A DNA stretch of 64,000 nt. It comes from Lathyrus oleraceus (taxonomy: Eukaryota > Streptophyta > Magnoliopsida > Fabales > Fabaceae). The notes under the pieces are model-generated. The model did no database searches, was not told the origin of the DNA, and saw nothing but the letters and a program-made list of their open reading frames with translations. A program made the translations under genes and the position numbers. The stretch is from positions 137,779,648 through 137,843,647 of the forward strand of contig NC_066580.1 in the NCBI RefSeq assembly GCF_024323335.1, given 5' to 3'. Shown here in pieces: positions 1-11,764 of this stretch (its first letter is position 1; each line of letters opens with the position of its first letter).

Positions 1-10
1 GTGTTTAGGG

Positions 11-120
11 TATTTAAACACTCCTCTCACACTTCACACACTTTTCACTCTCACTCACTCTCAAACCTATTCTCTGAAGCATTTCTGCAAGCAGTTCATC
101 TTCAACTCATCTTCATCAAC
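11..120 (+). promoter_or_regulatory. Putative internal promoter and leader of the extra ORF (copy 1)
   Basis: A TATA-like TATTTAAAC at 11-19 is followed by a CT-rich stretch (CTCTCAC, CACTCTCACTCACTC) and then by the ATG at 121. The arrangement matches a plant Pol II core promoter with a pyrimidine patch and a leader of about 75 nt. The same layout, with a better TATATAAAC, precedes the same ORF in the complete copy. Function is inferred from layout. Confidence 0.5.
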
Positions 121-2411
121 ATGGATGCTCAACAACAACAAGTTTTCAACTTTTCTCAACAAGTGGAATCAAGCACCACAACCCAAAGCTCAAGCATTCC
201 CACTCCAACAGTTACAGGCGTATCCATTACTCCAGTGTACAAGGAACCCCATGTTCTTGATCGTGAACCTCATATCAACCTGGCAACTCCCTTTGAGGGA
301 CTGGAAGTTTTGTGTGAATCTCTGGTGGATTTCAACAACATGAAAAGGAATGGGGTAGATCTTACTGAAGAACTTCGAAAACAAGGTTGGGAAAACTACT
401 TTCAACGGCTCTATGGCCCTGTTTACCCATACCTCATCAAAGAATTTTGGAGATTTGCTGACGCTGATGACCATTTCATCGTCTCCTACGTGTTAGGGGT
501 CAAGATAGTGATTACTGAAAAGTCAATTGCTTCTTTACTGAACATGGAGAAAACTGGAGGAAGAAGGATCTACGACATCAACCCTAGATCAAGGTACATT
601 GCTCAAGAAATCAATCCCATCATCTTCAAACTCAACACTGAAGGCAATCCATCAAAGAACAAAGAACTTCATCAGAACCTCAGAGTATGGCTCAAGATCA
701 TTCTGGGAACCATTCATCACTGCCCAGCATCAAACTCCTCTGACTACATCAATACAGATCAGAAGTGCATTCTGTATTGCATTCACAAGGGTTTGAAGCT
801 CTGCCTCCCAGCACTACTCTTCAAGTATCTCATAGACTCTGTACGGGAGACCAGAAACAACATGAAACCCAGATCCTACATCCCTCTGGGAAGACTTCTG
901 TCTGATGTTTTCATCGAAAATGGGCTTATAGATCATCTGGAGAAGAACAAGCTTATGGAAGATCTGGCGATAGATACTGGAAAGCCTCTTAACTCCAGAA
1001 ATCTGAAAAGCATGGGAATTCTGAAGGAGATTCGAGTCAAACCTACGCTGGACACCTCCTGGGACGCTTTAAAAGATCAGAGGAAGCTACCACATGGTCT
1101 CGCAAGGTTTTTCAAGAATGAACCCAGAGAAGCAATCCTTCACTATTTGCAGCATCTGAAGGATGAAGGAGTTGACATCTCTGACTTCAGACTGGAAGAT
1201 TGTCTAGATTCAGCAGAAAACTTCGTCAAGTTCAAAAGAGGTCCCTCTGAAAAGAAGTCCTCAAAGGCAAAGAAAGCAAGGCTAGGAGAAACTTCTGAAA
1301 CAAGATCTCCAGCGCCTCTGCAAGTATCTACTGGTAAGTCTGCTCCCTCTATTCCCTCTAAACCTCCTGTGGTTTCCTCTAATCCTCTCCCAGCACCTAT
1401 ATACACCACCTCTGAAACCCCACCTTCTACAACCAAAACCTCACAACCTCGACCTAAATTTAATCTTGCCCATACATCACTACCTCCATCCGAAGCTGAA
1501 GAACTCAATCAAACCACCTCTACATCTTCAAACCCAGAATCACCCCCTACCTTATCCTCTCCTCTGACCCAGAACCTTCTGACCCCGCTTCTCCCACTTT
1601 AGCCCACCTTTACTCTCTAAACCACATCTCACAACAACCACAACAACCTCCACCTGAACCTGAAGTCACTTCACCACCCCCAGAACAAACAACCAACGAC
1701 CCTTCTGAAGCTCAACCCTCTGATATCACCCCCCAAAACACTTCTGCTGAACCTGAACCTCTAACATTAAACTTAAACCCTCCAAACTCTCCACCCCAAA
1801 CATCTGAACCTGAACCTGAACATTCCATGCCTACCCTTGAGGAAGCCATAATGTTGTTCGCAGGGGCTTCAGTACAAAAGGTCAAGTCTCTGACCATTAA
1901 CTCTGGCATCAGTGATGATCCTGACTCTGTAAGGACACACTGGAACAGAGTCATTGGCTGGATGACTTCTGAAGCCTTCAAACTGAAGCACATCTCTGAG
2001 CAAGTCAGAAACGACTTCATCAGAGATGCTGAGGCAAGACTACAGGAAAAACTTGCCAGAGAAGCTAAGGAAGAAGCAAGAAGACAAGAAGAAGAAAGAG
2101 CTCGACAAGCAGAAATCCAAAGGGCAAAGGAAGCTGAAGCCAAAGCTCTGGCCGATGTTGCTACTGCCGCTGAAGCTGAAGCACAAGCTGCTGCTGAAGC
2201 TGAAGCGAAGGCCGCTGCTTAAGCACAGAGTGCTCTGACTCAGGGTGAGTCCTCCACTGTTGTCCCTATGGTTCTCTAGACACTTGAAGAACTTAAGAAA
2301 GACCAGAAGGAACTCAGAGCTAGAATGGACAAACAGGATACCGTCAACGACAACATTCAGAACATGCTGGCTCAACTGCTTCAGAGGATGCCTCCGCCTC
2401 CCAACCCTTAG
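121..2411 (+). pseudogene. Extra ORF of Maximus copy 1, decayed
   Basis: This matches the intact 808-residue protein at 25366-27792 along its length: a Gln/Ser/Thr-rich N-terminus starting MDAQQQQVFNF, a globular region to about residue 370, a Pro/Ser/Thr-rich linker, and an Ala/Glu-rich coiled coil near the C-terminus. It is broken in three places. A frame change near 1550-1565 moves the reading frame from 1 to 3. In-frame stops at 2220-2222 (TAA) and 2277-2279 (TAG) lie where the intact copy has Gln codons, so both are explained by single C-to-T changes. The final stop is 2409-2411, after a Pro-rich end also seen in the intact copy. The biochemical role is unknown. 'Envelope-like' is the customary label for ORFs in this position. 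Confidence 0.85.
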
Positions 2412-2820
2412 GCACTTAGGATTTTGTTTGTTTGTTGCCTTGTTTTCCTTGTTCTGATGTTTGCTTGTTTGCCTTCTTGCCATTATCTCTATCGCTCTTT
2501 TATCTGAATATAACATCTTTTTGATTAATTTGTTTAAGTCTTTTTGATTCTGACAAAAAGGGGGAGAAATCGAATATAGCTCTGATGAAATATATTGCCT
2601 AATACCTTAAGCACTCTGCAACATACTATTTCTTAAAAATAAATTCATCTAACACTAGACTTAAGAAATTGCAGAAGGTATCAAGAAACTTCATTGGTTG
2701 GAAGCTCTGGTAAGAACTTCTGAACTCCCTAGCTCATCTCAGGGGGAGCATCTGATCTGATATTTGTTATGTTTCATCTGCTATTTAAGTTTGTTTTGTC
2801 ATCATCAAAAAGGGGGAGAT
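2412..2820 (+). other. 3' non-coding region with polypurine tracts (Maximus copy 1)
   Basis: Non-coding. The polypurine tract that primes plus-strand synthesis abuts the LTR (AAAAAGGGGGAGAT, about 2807-2820). A second tract of the same kind lies at about 2554-2567, and an AGGGGGAGCATCTG tract at about 2740. The two strong tracts are also present in copy 2. Confidence 0.75.
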
Positions 2821-3959
2821 TGTAAGAACAAAAATTGTTCTACAACAGATTCCATGATTTTGACGATAACAAAGGATGAAACCAAAAATGGCACCCTAAC
2901 GAAAAGTTTCTAAGTGTGTAGGGTTCTAAGGAAAGAAGGAAGAGATCTAATGACGTCATCAGATACAGAATCATATCAGATACAAATCAGCAGAACATCA
3001 GAAGCATCTGAAGTAGAAACACGCTTAAGAAGTTCTAACTCTGAGCAAAACAGCAGAACATCAGAAGCATCTGAAGAAGACGTGCACTCTAGAAGTTCTG
3101 ACTCTGAACAACGGTATATCATTCCAGAAGCTCTCAGCGTCATCTGAAGACATCATCAGAAGCTCCGAATCAACACAGGAAGATTCCAAGATTCCCAGAG
3201 TCACGCAGACTTTGGTAATGGATTTCCTAATACAGAAAGAGTAACGTTAACTTCAAATTCAGACTTTGGTAATGGATTTCCTAATACAGAAAGAGTAACG
3301 TTAACTTCAAATGTGGTAATGGATTTCCTAATACAGAAAGAGTAACGTTAACTTCAATTTCAAATGTGGTAATGGATTTCCTAATACAGAAAGAGTAACG
3401 TTAACTTCAAATTCAAATGGAAAGGAACTATATTTGGAAAGAAGTTATTTGGGGAGAAAAAGTTGTGATATTAATTCCTATTCAAGACAAATTATCTGCC
3501 ATCAATTTCAACGGTCCTTTCACTCCTATATAAAGAACAACAATCAACATTGAGAGGTAGCAAGCATATACTGAAACATTCCCTCTCTCTCAATATTTCA
3601 CAAAGCTTTTGCTTAGAACGTGAAACACTTTTGTTCTTACTGTTGTAATATTTGCTTATCTTAGAAGCACTCTAGATTACATAGTCTTTTATCTATTGTT
3701 TTATTTCCTCAAGTGACTCTGCGCAGTCTGTATACTTGAGAGGACTAAGAGATCTTTCTCTTAGACGTTGGTTGTAAACAATCTTTCAAGATTAGTGGAT
3801 TAAGTCCTTGTTGAAGGCGAAATCACCTTGGTCGGGTGGACTGGAGTAGCTTTGTGTTATAAGCGAACCAGTATAAATTCCTTGTGTGGTCTTTATTTTG
3901 AAAAAAAGCGCTTATTTTCAAAACAATTCAAACCCCCCTTCTTGTTTTTCTCACCTTCA
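2821..3959 (+). repeat. 3' LTR of Maximus copy 1
   Basis: LTR of 1139 bp with TG...CA ends, directly after the polypurine tract. It is about 110 bp longer than the LTRs of copy 2, largely because of a four-copy tandem repeat inside it. A TATA-like CTATATAAAGAAC lies near 3525-3537, followed by the CT-rich segment common to LTRs of this family. Confidence 0.9.
3214..3420 (+). repeat. Tandem repeat in LTR U3 (4 copies, 47-54 bp)
   Basis: Four near-identical units, each starting GGTAATGGATTTCC and containing AGAGTAACGTTAACTTCAA, begin at about 3214, 3268, 3315 and 3368. They lie upstream of the LTR TATA box, where enhancer repeats are found in other retroelements. Copy 2 has only diverged equivalents. 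Confidence 0.85.
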
Positions 3960-5079
3960 AGTACCTCCTTCAACTCCTGGTTCAACAATCAATGGTCCGA
4001 CTGCAAGATATGGCATGACAAGTTCACGAGCTCTTGCGCGTACCCATCTGAGATAAGGTTCCATAGGAATAGAGTTTTTCTGTCCTAAAGTACTTCTTTT
4101 CACCATTCCCCAAGCTCGTACAAACCTTTGACGGAGACTTTGAGAATCGTTGTCATAGTCAAACACAGTGCCTTGGATAACTATTTCATGTGGGCCATGT
4201 CTTCGAGCACAACCAAACTGACGTAGGGCTAAGGCCGGGTTATAAGTAATACCTCCTCTTGTTCCTAGGAGTGGTACGTTAGGGAACTCTCCACAATGGT
4301 CAATGATGATAACATTTTCTTTGAGATGAGGACACCAACGGATGTCTGAATGGGAGAGCGACATTATCCTTTGAGACCATTTCAAATTCTGCTCGTTCTT
4401 CAAGACTGATTGAGGAAGGTGCGAAATAAACCACCTAGACAATAAAGGTACGCAGCACATGAGAGTCCCTTGCCTCTTCATAGTACGGGTGTGAAGGGAA
4501 TGCAAAATGTCTCCAAGCAAAGTAGGCACAGGGTTATGAGTGAGAAATATCTTATGCATTCATGTCTATGAATTGGTCTGGATTAGGGAATAACACCAAA
4601 CCATAGATTAGTAATGCTAGGACATCTTCGAAAGCATGGACATCCATAACTTTTAAGAATTCTCGGGCCTTATTTATCAGAAATTTGGCAAGTAAACCCT
4701 TAATTCCACTTCTTGTTACCCAATTGGTTTCAATGTCGGACTTTGTCATGTGTAAAGTTGCGGCAACTTTTTCGGACTTCGGACTCTTTTCTAAACCATT
4801 GAAAGGTGTTTGATCAAGGATAGGTATCCCAAGCATCCTGGAGAATTCTTCTAATGTGGGTACCAACTGATAATTTGGGAAGGTGAAGCAATGATGTTTA
4901 GGATCGAAGAACTGGAATAGAACTCTCATCATATCTTCTTTGAAACCAGTGGTAACCAAATTGAGGAGAGAACCATGTTTCTTGATGAACTGAGCATGAT
5001 CGGGAAGCTCTGACACTAAATTCTTGAGTTGAGGAGAGGTCGCTACGAAATTGACCCGGATGGTCTTCCTGGAAGCCAT
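3960..5079 (-). pseudogene. Ogre ORF1 protein, frameshifted and truncated
   Basis: ORF1 is the extra protein encoded upstream of gag in Ogre elements; its function is not known. I recognise it as the legume repeat family often annotated as DUF7745-like. The chosen start is the ATG at 5079 (MASRKTIRVNF), just after a leader closely matching that of Ogre copy 2. The first 175 codons run to 4552. The continuation is in another frame from about 4559 (KIFLTHNPVPTLLGD) because about two bases are missing near 4553. The reading then continues to 3960, where Maximus copy 1 interrupts it after an Arg-rich segment (YLRWVRARARELVMPYL). No signal peptide or membrane segment is visible. Confidence 0.8.
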
Positions 5080-5770
5080 GACCTGTTTAACATAGCAAAG
5101 CTAAATCCCTAAGTCCTTGAAATGGTTAGTACAATGTCATGATGTCATGATGTTATGATGTTATGATGGTAAGTAAATAATAAGCACAAACAAGTCACAC
5201 AACAATCATTCATAAGTTTTAAGGCTTGCATGAGTTTCATAGATAAATACCCTCCCCATTGAAGTTTGGTTGGTTCAACCTGTCCTAGAATAGTAACCGG
5301 GTTCTAAAAGGATCTCCAATCATTGACCTTCCTTTAAGTCCACTTCAGTGCAACACCAAGTGGTTGACCAAAGTTTCCCTAAAGTCCAATCTCGAGGAGT
5401 GTAGTATCGAGTCTCAACCAACCCCAGTCGGAACCGAAGTCAGTTATCTCACTAGTTTCTAATGGCTAGGATGAGTCAATTAGGGTTCTAAAGGTCTGGT
5501 TAATGCTTTGATGACACCACGCGGACGCCAAATTTTTCCTCAAGTAAACATGAGGAACATCAGGACATCCAAAGTGTCACATTAACCGTAGCCATCATTT
5601 TAACCATTCCGGTATACGCCGGATAGTCGCGATGATCTCTTGCTACTTACCTAAGGTACACTAGATCCGGGTGTAGGATCTTTCGCTCAAGCACAACATA
5701 CCCAAGCAATCCCTTAAAAGACAATCCAAATAAGTGATCTTGTTTTTTTTAAGGTAACCTCTCTTTGTAT
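5080..5770 (-). other. Ogre copy 1 untranslated leader
   Basis: Non-coding leader between the primer site and ORF1. On the minus strand it is collinear with the leader of Ogre copy 2 (13795-14485), sharing the CTACACCCGGATCTAGTGTACC and CAAGGACTTAGGGATTTA segments. No gene seen. Confidence 0.8.
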
Positions 5771-5788
5771 TCCCCAGCAGAGTCGCCA
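5771..5788 (-). other. Primer binding site, tRNA-Arg type
   Basis: On the minus strand TGGCGACTCTGCTGGGGA begins four bases inside the LTR end. This is the characteristic Ogre/Tat primer site, complementary to the 3' end of a plant tRNA-Arg. Confidence 0.9.
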
Positions 5789-5792
5789 GTTA

Positions 5793-7819
5793 TGTCATAC
5801 GGTGAACTGACTTTGGTGTGTTTTTGCTTTGGAAAGCAAATGTCGCGGATAGCAAGAGTCGCCACCGACTTTTCTTTTATCCAATAAGGAAAGGTGGAAA
5901 AGAACAGGAAAGACCTTAATTAGATTTTGGGTTCGGGAGGTACATTATACAAAGGGAAGGTGTTAGCACCCTTTGTATCCATGGTTATCCATAGGCTCTT
6001 AATTGCTTGATCACTTATGTTATTTTTATTGTCTGAAAAAGTGTTTGTGAACTGCTTAGAAAATGTTTTGAAAAGAGAGTTTAACTTTGTAATGATTCTT
6101 GTACGAATGTATACAAAGTATTTATCTCGTTTAATTTTGAAAGCTGTTTAGAAAAATATAATTTGGCAATGATCCTAGTACGAATGTATGCCAAGTATTT
6201 ATCTAATAGATATTCTGCAAATTGTGGGATGTGAAGAATATTTTAAGTTGTGAGTCAGCAATTAAGAGTTATACCTACCCAGGTCTTTATGGGTATTTCC
6301 TATCCTTATGAAGGTAAAATTGTCCTTACTATTGAGAAGTAAGTAGTCTTGTCCTTTTGGATTTAAGGGACATCGTAGGGTCATCGATTGGTCATTGAAG
6401 GCAACATTTGTAAGGATACCTTAGTATTCGAAGGGACGATCATCATTTAACCGTAGGCTACAGCGACAGGTCATCGAGGGACAAAATCATATTTTCGCAG
6501 GCAGCATCCGAGGGACTATGATTTATCTTATAGGGATATGATGTTTTAATCAAATGGTCTTTGCTAAGTGTATCCCCACATTCGCGGGACATGACCGTAA
6601 TACCGTAAGGCAACAAAGAGAGGGCCAAGATCACTTATTCAAAGGCAATATTTTATAATCAATTAGGCAATTAGGGTGAATCTCCATATTATAATCAATT
6701 AGGTAATTAGGATGAATCTCCACATTATAATCAATTAGGCAATTAGGATGAATCTCCACATTATAATCAATTAGGCAATTAGGATGAATCTCCCCCAGGG
6801 TATCCCACAAACAAAGTGGAATACCTAGCAAGCTACCTTTTTCCGGGAGTATGTGAACCCTTACAAAATTCAGCAAACAGGTCAGAATACCAAATCAGGG
6901 TGCAATCGAGAATTGCACCAAACAAAAGGAATCACAACAGTAATAGGGTCAGGTAAACAATGCATGGCTATGATAAAACATGTCAGATGAGCAAAAATCA
7001 GAACAGAAAAGTCAGCGACTGTCACGTTCGCTGCTGCCTCGCCTAGCGAGGGGCTTAGCAAACACTCTCTACAGGTTCGCTTAGCGATGTGCAAGCGAAC
7101 GGCTGCGGGTTTTGAATTTAAGAACAGTACGATTTCATCGAACTCCAAACCCTATGGCATCCATTACAGAAATTACATGGTTAAACATTCAAGACATCCA
7201 TGCATACTTAAATCCACATGCAAAAATTAAGATATTTTCATAAATTCAATCATAATGCCACATGTAAATTAAGAGCATAAAACGGTAATGGTAGTGCAAA
7301 CCTGTTTGCAATTGAATTGCAACGTTGAATTGGCAGATCACTCTTGGTGTCGGATTGAGTTGGGCGGAGGTAACCTTTGTGAAGATGAGTTGCCTTCAGG
7401 GTTTCCTTTAGGATTGCTCTGAATTCTCTTGGTTAGCCTCCAGGGTTTGCTCGGTTGCTCCTATTAGGATTTCCTTGCTAGGGTTTCTCTCCGTCTCCTT
7501 CTGTCCTGACTGATCTCACTCCCTCTTTTTTCTGAATGAGGTCTTGGTATTTATAATAGTTTTTTTGTGACCTAATGGGCTCAGAATGAAGCCCAAAAAT
7601 TCTGGTATTCGCAAGATTCGCTAGGCGAGTGGCGCAGCGAAGAGTTCGCTAGGCGAATGATTTTGCTCGCCTAGCGAGCAAGCCATTTTAAGCCATTTTC
7701 TGGATTTGACCACCTGTGTGCTGGGTCTTTGTTCCTTTAATATAAATGCCTTGAAAAATGAACTAGAGTGCCTTGAAAAATGTCTTGCAAGATTAACGGG
7801 TAAATTTTGGGGTATGACA
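5793..7819 (-). repeat. 5' LTR of Ogre copy 1
   Basis: LTR of 2027 bp, homologous to the 2008 bp LTRs of Ogre copy 2 but clearly diverged from them. It contains CG-rich palindromic segments (TCGCTAGGCGA and CTCGCCTAGCGAGC, about 7619-7680 and 7040-7090) and a short tandem array at 6652-6793. Confidence 0.9.
6652..6793. repeat. Tandem repeat, about 4 x 35 bp, in Ogre LTR
   Basis: Repeats of TATAATCAATTAGGCAATTAGG plus GATGAATCTCC differ by one or two bases each. The corresponding segment of the Ogre copy 2 LTRs is not amplified in this way, so the expansion is specific to this copy. Confidence 0.85.
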
Positions 7820-8301
7820 GGGTCCTTGACTTTATGAACCTTTTTAGGATCACCCTTGGAGGATAGTACACAACTGTGACTGGGATATATGTTTTTATGT
7901 AGGAAATCAAGACCCTACATACCCGATGAGTCACTCGTCTAAGACAATGATATCTCAAAATGGGTCATTGACTCTATGAACCTTTTTAGGATCACCCTTG
8001 GAGGATAGTACACACCTGTGATTGGGATATGGGTTTTTATGTAGGAAATCAAGACCCTACATACCTTTTCTCTCGTGTAACGTCAGACCTTTGAACCTAC
8101 ATCGAGAAGTATGGACGTATTATCTGGACTATCATGAAGATTTTGCAGTTTGCCTTTTTGAGGGCATTTATCTTTATTTCTTTGTATCATTTATTGCATT
8201 CTTGCTGCTTTACATGTTGGATATCTGTTATATATTCTCCATTGTGGGTTGGGATTTGTGATTTGAGATAAGCTTTATACCCGAATGAAGCTACACCTGA
8301 A
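7820..8301 (+). other. Leader-like repeat debris
   Basis: Non-coding. It holds two copies of a segment starting near GAACCTTTTTAGGATCACCC (about 7837 and 7977) and a part near 8220-8280 (GGGTTGGGATTTGTGATTTG). Both are similar to the minus strand of 41190-41480, the leader of the pol-less Tat element. Here they lie on the plus strand next to the end of a minus-strand LTR, so this is probably a fragment of a second, oppositely oriented element. The boundary with the LTR at about 8302 is uncertain by some 20 bases. Confidence 0.5.
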
Positions 8302-11300
8302 CGTATCACATGCTCGAACATACAACAGAGTCACCATCAAACTTTATTTATTCTCAAAGGAAAGGGAAAACATCGATAAAACTCAGGGGAAAGAGGTATA
8401 TTGGGTAAGGAAGTCGGTTATGTAAGGGGAAAGTATTAGCACCCCTAACATTCATGGTACTCCATGGGAACTATTTTGATTGTTCTAGCTCGAATGCGTG
8501 TTATATCTAAAGGCACTTACAAAATAAAGGGAAAATGAAAGGAAACAGACAAAGTGCTCGGTGAGGATTAGGGCCCTCATGCCTACGTATCCTCATAATG
8601 CAATGAGGAATTCATAGCTCCGTAGTTCAAAGAACTAGTGATGAGATGTGAAAAGAATTTGATCAAAGTATGGTTTGAACTTTGAACCAGAGGATTATGT
8701 TATTTAAACTCCAATAAGGTGTGAAATATGAAACCAAGAGTAAAACTGGTATAAACCAACAAGTGGGGGCCTACATCATGGTATCACTGTATTGGAATAA
8801 CCAAAAAAAGAAGGATTATCTGTATACGGTTGTAGAGTAAGTAAGGAGATGTTCGCCTAAGCAACAAGGTCTGACAAGACAAACAAACCGGCTCTTGGTT
8901 CACAAAGAGATATAAGATGGAGCTCAAAGATATAATGTATTTGGCTAAAAAAATAGGGTATATCACATGAAGTGAATGAAGGTAGAATATGATTGCCTCA
9001 TGAAGATGAATGGAATGAATGACCAAAGTCGCAAAAGTGAAGGTTTTGGTAGCAAGTGACTGAAAATGTATAGTTTGAAACCAAAAGGTAATGATGTATT
9101 GGAATCCATAGGAGAAATGAGATTTATACCATAGAAGGAAAGGTGTCATGGACCATAAATGAAGGGCCTAAGGCATGGTATCACTCTATGGTTGGGCCGA
9201 AAAAAGAAGAATTAAATGTTTGGGTATAAGCCAAACAACTCTAGGTACAAATGTGGACTTTTCACTAGGCGTCATAAAAGGATGTGTATGGAATTCCAAA
9301 GAAAGGTGATATTTGATCTCAAAGAAATAATATGTCACTAGGGTGAGCGGTTTAATGGTTGAAAGTAGATAATGGATCATGAAAGAATAATAATTAGGAG
9401 TATGCTCTCCAAGGATTCGCATCTTCGTGCCTACGTATTCTCATTGTGAAATGAGAAAATCAGAGCAATCGTAGTTCGTGGAACTATGAAAACAAAAGGA
9501 AAGAGAATAAAAAAATGTTTGTCTAAGCAACAAGGACTGACAAGACAAACTAGTAAAGGAGTATGATTGAAGTGATGACCACTATAACTTGTACCAACAA
9601 AATTATAACATGGGAAATCCACAAAGGCAATTTGGCTTCGAACCAAAGAGTAAACAGACAGACCAACAAGTGAGGGGCCTGAGGCATGGTATCACTGTAA
9701 TGGAATGACTAGAAAAAAAAAGAGAATTAAATGTATGACAATAAGACAAACAACTCTTGATACAAATGTGTACATTGATTAGGTCGTCCTAAAAGGGTGA
9801 GTATGGAACCCAAAGAAAGTATTGATTGGCACAAGGAAAAATATATCACTTAGTGGGGAACAAATAATTTGACATCAAAGGAGAACAGTATCTTGGATCC
9901 ATGAAGGTATAAACTATGAACCGAAGAGTAAAATAGGTATGAACCAACAAGTGAAGGGCTCAAGACATGGTATCACTGTATTGGAATAACCAAAAACAAA
10001 GGAATTAAATGTATGGCAATAAGCCAAACAACTATTGATTCACGAAGTGGACTTTCATTAGGCGTCCTAAAAGGATGTGCATGGAATCCAAGGAAAAGTA
10101 TATTTGATCTCAAAGAGATGGTATTGATTGAATGAGTGGTGACAGATCAATAAATAAGGTAGCTCGTGAAGAATTTGGGTTCTCCTGCCTATGTATTCTC
10201 ATTGTGCAATGAAAAAGTCAGAGCTTTCGTAGTTCAGCCCACTAGGGCTGACAACAAGATGATTAATGCAAAAGAAATGATTGATCGATAATGAAATATG
10301 AAGAGACTTGGCAGTTGATTGATAAGAATCACACTAAATTCTATGAATAAGGGTGAATGCTTTGAATAGTCAAGGCCTGCGCCCCGTATGCAAAGTCACT
10401 ATAAACAAGGGTATGAGAAACTCCGTATCATCATTCCTTATTACTTAAGGCTCATGGCACGAGATACTTCTCATAACCGACAAGTTATTGGAGAAGAATC
10501 CCTTTTGTTGCTCCTTGTGTTGATGTTGTTTTATGTGAAGAAAACTTGGTAGTTTACTCAATTTGCATTGCGCTAAAGTCTATGAATAATAGAGAATACT
10601 CTAAATAGATAGGGCGTACGCCTCGTACATAGAGTCACTCTAGATAAGGGTAGGAGAAACTCCGTCTCATCGTTCCTTATTACTTAAGGCTCATTTCGTT
10701 CAATTTGAATCGTATCTACCAAGAGTTGAACTTTGATTTATCTTGTATAATCCTCTGCTTGATGTGACTGAGATATCTTACATGAAAGAATGGTCTTGAA
10801 GCTTGGAGATCCACGACATTAGAATTAATCCTTATCAGGTGATCAAGTGATTTTTGATCACTTGAATGGATTGTGGGGTTATACATGATCAAAGGATTTA
10901 ATTGATCAAAATTGCTTTTAATCAATTTGAATCAGAGGGTTTGAATTAATTTGGAATCTATGACTAATCCTAATCTAAAGGTTAAAATTAAATTCAAAGG
11001 CTATTCCTAAAGGAACATGCATTTGTTAAAATTATTCAATATTCTGAGTCAAATTCTAGTACCAAAGGAACATGCATTTATATGGCTAAAAATAGTAAAA
11101 TAAACTTCTAAGAGGCAAAATGGGTATTTTACAATAATATTGATATTGAATTAAATTATACTCATGAAAATCAATTAAAAATCAATTAAATCCAATTAGT
11201 TCTAATTTCCTAAAAATATAATTAAAACTAGTTATCAACATTTCTGAAAATTCTAATATTAATCCAAGCTAAAAATTCTAAAAATCCTAAGATCAATGAA

Positions 11301-11764
11301 TAAACCCAAGGAAAAAGGTGCAGGATCTGAACATAAAGTGGAGAATTCAGCAATAGGGACTTTGGCCCCAACATAATAAGCCCAAATACAAAGAAGTGTT
11401 GTTGGATCCAAAATGACTAGCATATATTAAAACAAGGGTGTGGAAAGAAAACTATTGGGATTAATGACTAAGCCCAATAAAATTTGCAAAGGAAATAAGA
11501 GAAAAATTCGGCAACAATGATTCATCATCTCTACATACCATATTCAATTTTTTATATCAAAAAGGGACCACCACCGGAGCTCTAGCACCACCACGCCGGG
11601 GGCGACAGAGTTGACCGGAATCAAGAAAAAACACTATTTTCCAACTCCTCTCAACCTCTTATATCCTAATATATCATCTATTCTAACTAACAGTTAATCA
11701 ATTATGGGAATGGATCCATTAAGGTCAAGAACCCTAAGCATAAAATATGAAATTAAATGGGGAT
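8302..11764 (-). repeat. Split LTR, distal part, with long internal repeats
   Basis: AT-rich, non-coding LTR sequence. A module with CGTATTCTCATTGTG...GTAGTTC recurs at about 8590, 9434 and 10190, spaced roughly 760-840 bp. GGCATGGTATCACT recurs near 8775, 9174, 9685 and 9967. A third repeat, ending CTTATTACTTAAGGCTCAT, occurs near 10374-10450 and 10609-10690. The section near 8320-8470 resembles the conserved LTR-end block of Tat elements (AGGGGAAAGTATTAGCACCCC). The last five bases, GGGAT at 11760-11764, are the left target duplication of Ogre 2. Confidence 0.7.

Larger units (their letters stand above)
1..3959 (+). mobile_element. Maximus/SIRE-type Ty1/copia element, copy 1 (3' part)
   Basis: This is the 3' portion of a SIRE/Maximus-lineage copia retrotransposon; gag and pol lie left of the window. 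What remains is the extra ORF that follows pol in this lineage, a non-coding tail with several polypurine tracts, and the 3' LTR, which starts TGTAAGAAC and ends CTTCA. It is inserted into ORF1 of a minus-strand Ogre. The five bases after the LTR, AGTAC, are the expected right-hand target duplication, but its partner is outside the window. Assignment rests on collinearity with the complete minus-strand copy at 23869-34147, which has the same extra ORF, polypurine tract and LTR. Confidence 0.9.
3960..7819 (-). mobile_element. Ogre (Ty3/gypsy, Tat lineage) copy 1, 5' part
   Basis: Minus-strand Ogre showing, from 5' to 3', LTR (7819-5793), tRNA-Arg-type primer site (5788-5771), leader, and most of ORF1 (5079-3960). 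It is cut at 3960 by Maximus copy 1; the rest is beyond the left edge. The LTR has the same ends as the complete Ogre at 11765-36404 (TGTCATACC...GTATGACA). The bases next to its outer end, GGGTC at 7820-7824, are the expected target duplication, whose partner is not visible. Confidence 0.88.
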
